Source: DASQDT01 sp036380435 (GTDB lineage: Bacteria > Acidobacteriota > Blastocatellia > Pyrinomonadales > Pyrinomonadaceae). Taken from it: 7,517 nt of DNA. The notes beneath the pieces were generated by a model, which was not told the DNA's origin, did not search any database, and was given only the letters and a program-made list of their open reading frames with translations. Positions 5,776 through 7,517 of this stretch are shown one piece after another. The DNA lies in NCBI GenBank assembly GCA_036380435.1, contig DASVES010000425.1, positions 1 through 7,517 of the forward strand. Reading direction: 5' to 3'. A program made the translations under genes and the position numbers. Position 1 is the stretch's first letter. Each line of letters opens with the position of its first letter.

Positions 5776-7517
5776 ATGATGTCCGAAGACAACCGGCTGC
5801 TCCCTGTCACCACGATAGATCGCGCCCTCGACCGCCCCTTGAGCGATCTGGCGGCGAGCGCCAAGGGGGGCTACGGCGCCTCGTCGAACGACCCGACGCA
5901 CCTGCGCGACTATCTCAATGTCGTCCTCAAGCGCAAGTGGCTCATCCTCAGCCTCGTGCTCGTCGTCACGACGCTCGTCACCATCCAGATGTACCGCATG
6001 CCGACTGTCTTTGAAGCGGAGACGACGCTCCAGATCGACCCCAAGCGCGAGAGCATCCTCGCCCGCAAGGACCAGATCGTCATCAACACGGGCCGCGGCG
6101 GCGGCGACGCCGTCTACGCCCAGACGCAGCTCCGTCTGCTGGAAAACCGCGCGCTCGCCCGCCAGGTCATCCGCACGCTCGACCTCCAGAACAACCCCGC
6201 CTTCCTCGGCGACCAGGCGCAGGCGAGCTTCGTCTCGTCGCTGCGCCGCATCTTCCTGCGTGAGAAGAAGGGCACGCGCTCGACGGCCGAAGACCAGAGC
6301 ATGGGCACCATCCCCGAGGTGACGTGGGAGAACTCGCGCGACGAGAAGCTGACGGCCGAGGAGCTGCGCCGCTTCGAGCCTTATGAGGACACGCTGGCCG
6401 CCAACCTCAAGGTCGAGCCAGAGACGGGCACCAACCTCGTCAAGCTGCGCTACCGCCACACCGACCCCGAGATGGCGCAGAAGATCGTCAACACGCTGGC
6501 CAACATTTTCGCCTACAACAACTTCGACCGCGAGACGTCCGGCTCCGACCGCAACACCCGTGTCCTGGCCGAGAAGATCGCCGAGCTGCAACTGAAGATC
6601 ACGCAACTCGAGGAGCGGAAGTACAACTACGCCAAGGCGAACAATCTGCCCTTCGACACCAAGCAGGGCTCCGATCTGGAGGCCGAGCGCCTCGCCATCC
6701 TGAGCCGCCAGGTGCTTGAGGCCGAGAACTTACTGAAGGAGGCCGAGACGCAGTGGAACGAGGCCAAGAAGGGCGACCCGCAGACGATCCCGCAGGTGCA
6801 GGACAACCAACGCGTCCAGAAGCTACGCAACCAGCTCGACGAGTTGGAGCAGCAGAAGGCCGAGCTGATGGAGGTCTACACGGAAGAGCACCCGCAGGTG
6901 AAGAAGCTCGATAAGAAGATCACCGCGCTCAGCGCGTCGATGAAGAAGGCGCCCACCGACATCGTCAGCTCGCTGGAGAAACGCTACCGCGCCGCTCAGG
7001 AGAAAGTGTCGAAGCTCAAGACCGACTACTTCCGGCAAAAGGGCACGACCACCACGCAGAGTCTGGCGATGATCCAGTACGGCACGATCCTTCAGGACCT
7101 GGAGACGAACAAACAGGACTTGAACGTGCTGCGCCAGCGCCTGCGCGAGATCGAGAACGTGAACGTTGACCGCATCAACAACGTGAGCGTGACGACCTAC
7201 AGCCGGCGCGGCAACCCCGTCGGGCCGCCGCGCGTGCGGAACATCATGCTCGCGCTCCTGCTCTCTCTCGGCGCCGGCGTCGGCCTCGCCTTCCTGCTCG
7301 ACTACCTCGACGACACGCTCAAGAGCGTCGATGACGTTGACCGCTACCTGCACCTGCCGTCGCTCGCGCTCATCCCGGCCACCCGCGGCGAGAGCCGCTC
7401 GCGTCTCAAGAGCGGCGGCCCCGCGCCGGCCGAGGGCGAGGTTACGGCGCTGGCGCTCACCACGGACGTGAGCTCGCCCGTCGCCGAGGCTTACCGCCAC
7501 CTGCGCACTTCGCTCCT
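5776..7517 (+). CDS. Wzz/GNVR chain-length determinant with tyrosine autokinase domain (5' part, runs off the window)
   Basis: I translated this frame by hand: it is open from the ATG at 5776 to the last base, giving 580 residues with no stop, so the gene is incomplete. It is an inner-membrane polysaccharide co-polymerase of the Wzc/ExoP type, which controls chain length and export. In order: a cytoplasmic N-terminal tail (1-53), transmembrane helix 1 (about 55-72), a periplasmic Wzz domain, a long charged helical, probably coiled-coil region (about 262-415), a GNVR-like stretch with NPVGPPRVRN (480-489), transmembrane helix 2 (about 489-508), then LDDTLKSVDDVDRYL (511-525), usual for this family. 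SPVAEAYRHLRTSL (567-580) is the typical entry to the CpsD/CapB-like tyrosine kinase; Walker motifs and the Tyr-rich tail would lie beyond the window. An insert-like stretch (about 160-200) is charged and poorly family-like. The kinase is therefore inferred. A separate downstream kinase gene is the alternative, but the reading frame continues into the entry motif. Confidence 0.88.
   Translation, partial: MMSEDNRLLPVTTIDRALDRPLSDLAASAKGGYGASSNDPTHLRDYLNVVLKRKWLILSLVLVVTTLVTIQMYRMPTVFEAETTLQIDPKRESILARKDQIVINTGRGGGDAVYAQTQLRLLENRALARQVIRTLDLQNNPAFLGDQAQASFVSSLRRIFLREKKGTRSTAEDQSMGTIPEVTWENSRDEKLTAEELRRFEPYEDTLAANLKVEPETGTNLVKLRYRHTDPEMAQKIVNTLANIFAYNNFDRETSGSDRNTRVLAEKIAELQLKITQLEERKYNYAKANNLPFDTKQGSDLEAERLAILSRQVLEAENLLKEAETQWNEAKKGDPQTIPQVQDNQRVQKLRNQLDELEQQKAELMEVYTEEHPQVKKLDKKITALSASMKKAPTDIVSSLEKRYRAAQEKVSKLKTDYFRQKGTTTTQSLAMIQYGTILQDLETNKQDLNVLRQRLREIENVNVDRINNVSVTTYSRRGNPVGPPRVRNIMLALLLSLGAGVGLAFLLDYLDDTLKSVDDVDRYLHLPSLALIPATRGESRSRLKSGGPAPAEGEVTALALTTDVSSPVAEAYRHLRTSL

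Noticed and set aside
5767..6606. 279-codon minus-strand frame opposite the Wzz/kinase gene, and a similar one at 6823-7500
   Set aside because: Both lie opposite a continuous plus-strand frame with membrane helices and family motifs; their products are Leu/Val/Arg-rich without domains.

Overview
This is a GC-rich bacterial window (third codon positions are mostly G or C). It holds one end of an extracellular-polysaccharide locus next to a large secreted surface protein. Four protein genes are supported. The mix of a HYR/DUF11/PxKF exported protein, adjacent dTDP-rhamnose genes and a Wzz-type tyrosine autokinase suggests a soil-type Gram-negative bacterium. Acidobacteriota (Blastocatellia-like) is my best guess, but it rests on gene style only and is low confidence. 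I see no RNA gene, CRISPR array, insertion sequence or phage gene.

Layout. Positions 69-108 hold a very strong stem-loop just past the end of the first gene. Positions 116-3088 (minus strand) encode a 990-residue exported multidomain protein with a signal anchor, a Ser/Ala-rich linker, a DUF11 domain, about six HYR/Ig-like domains and a C-terminal PxKF domain. Positions 3104-3612 are a divergent intergenic region, less GC-rich than the genes. It has a convincing sigma70-type promoter facing right (3451-3480), a weaker one facing left (3365-3394), and a possible small ORF in the left-facing leader. Positions 3613-4629 encode RmlB/RfbB and 4716-5576 encode RmlD/RfbD, both on the plus strand. 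The gap between them is almost filled by a 35-bp imperfect hairpin built of heptamer repeats. Positions 5577-5775 hold a weak terminator-like hairpin, then a promoter and a ribosome binding site. From 5776 to the window end runs an open reading frame with no stop: the first 580 residues of a Wzz/GNVR chain-length determinant that enters its tyrosine-kinase domain just as the window ends.

How the genes fit together. RmlB and RmlD carry out the second and fourth steps of dTDP-L-rhamnose synthesis. The kinase-fused Wzz protein would control polymerisation and export of a polysaccharide that probably contains rhamnose. RmlA and RmlC are not in the window. The HYR protein is divergently transcribed and may be a cell-surface or matrix protein, but no functional link to the polysaccharide genes is shown.

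The clearest unusual feature is the heptamer-repeat hairpin between rfbB and rfbD. It contains the rfbB stop codon and occupies the place where an rfbD ribosome binding site would be expected. I did not find a convincing new multi-gene system; the enzymes are standard members of known families.
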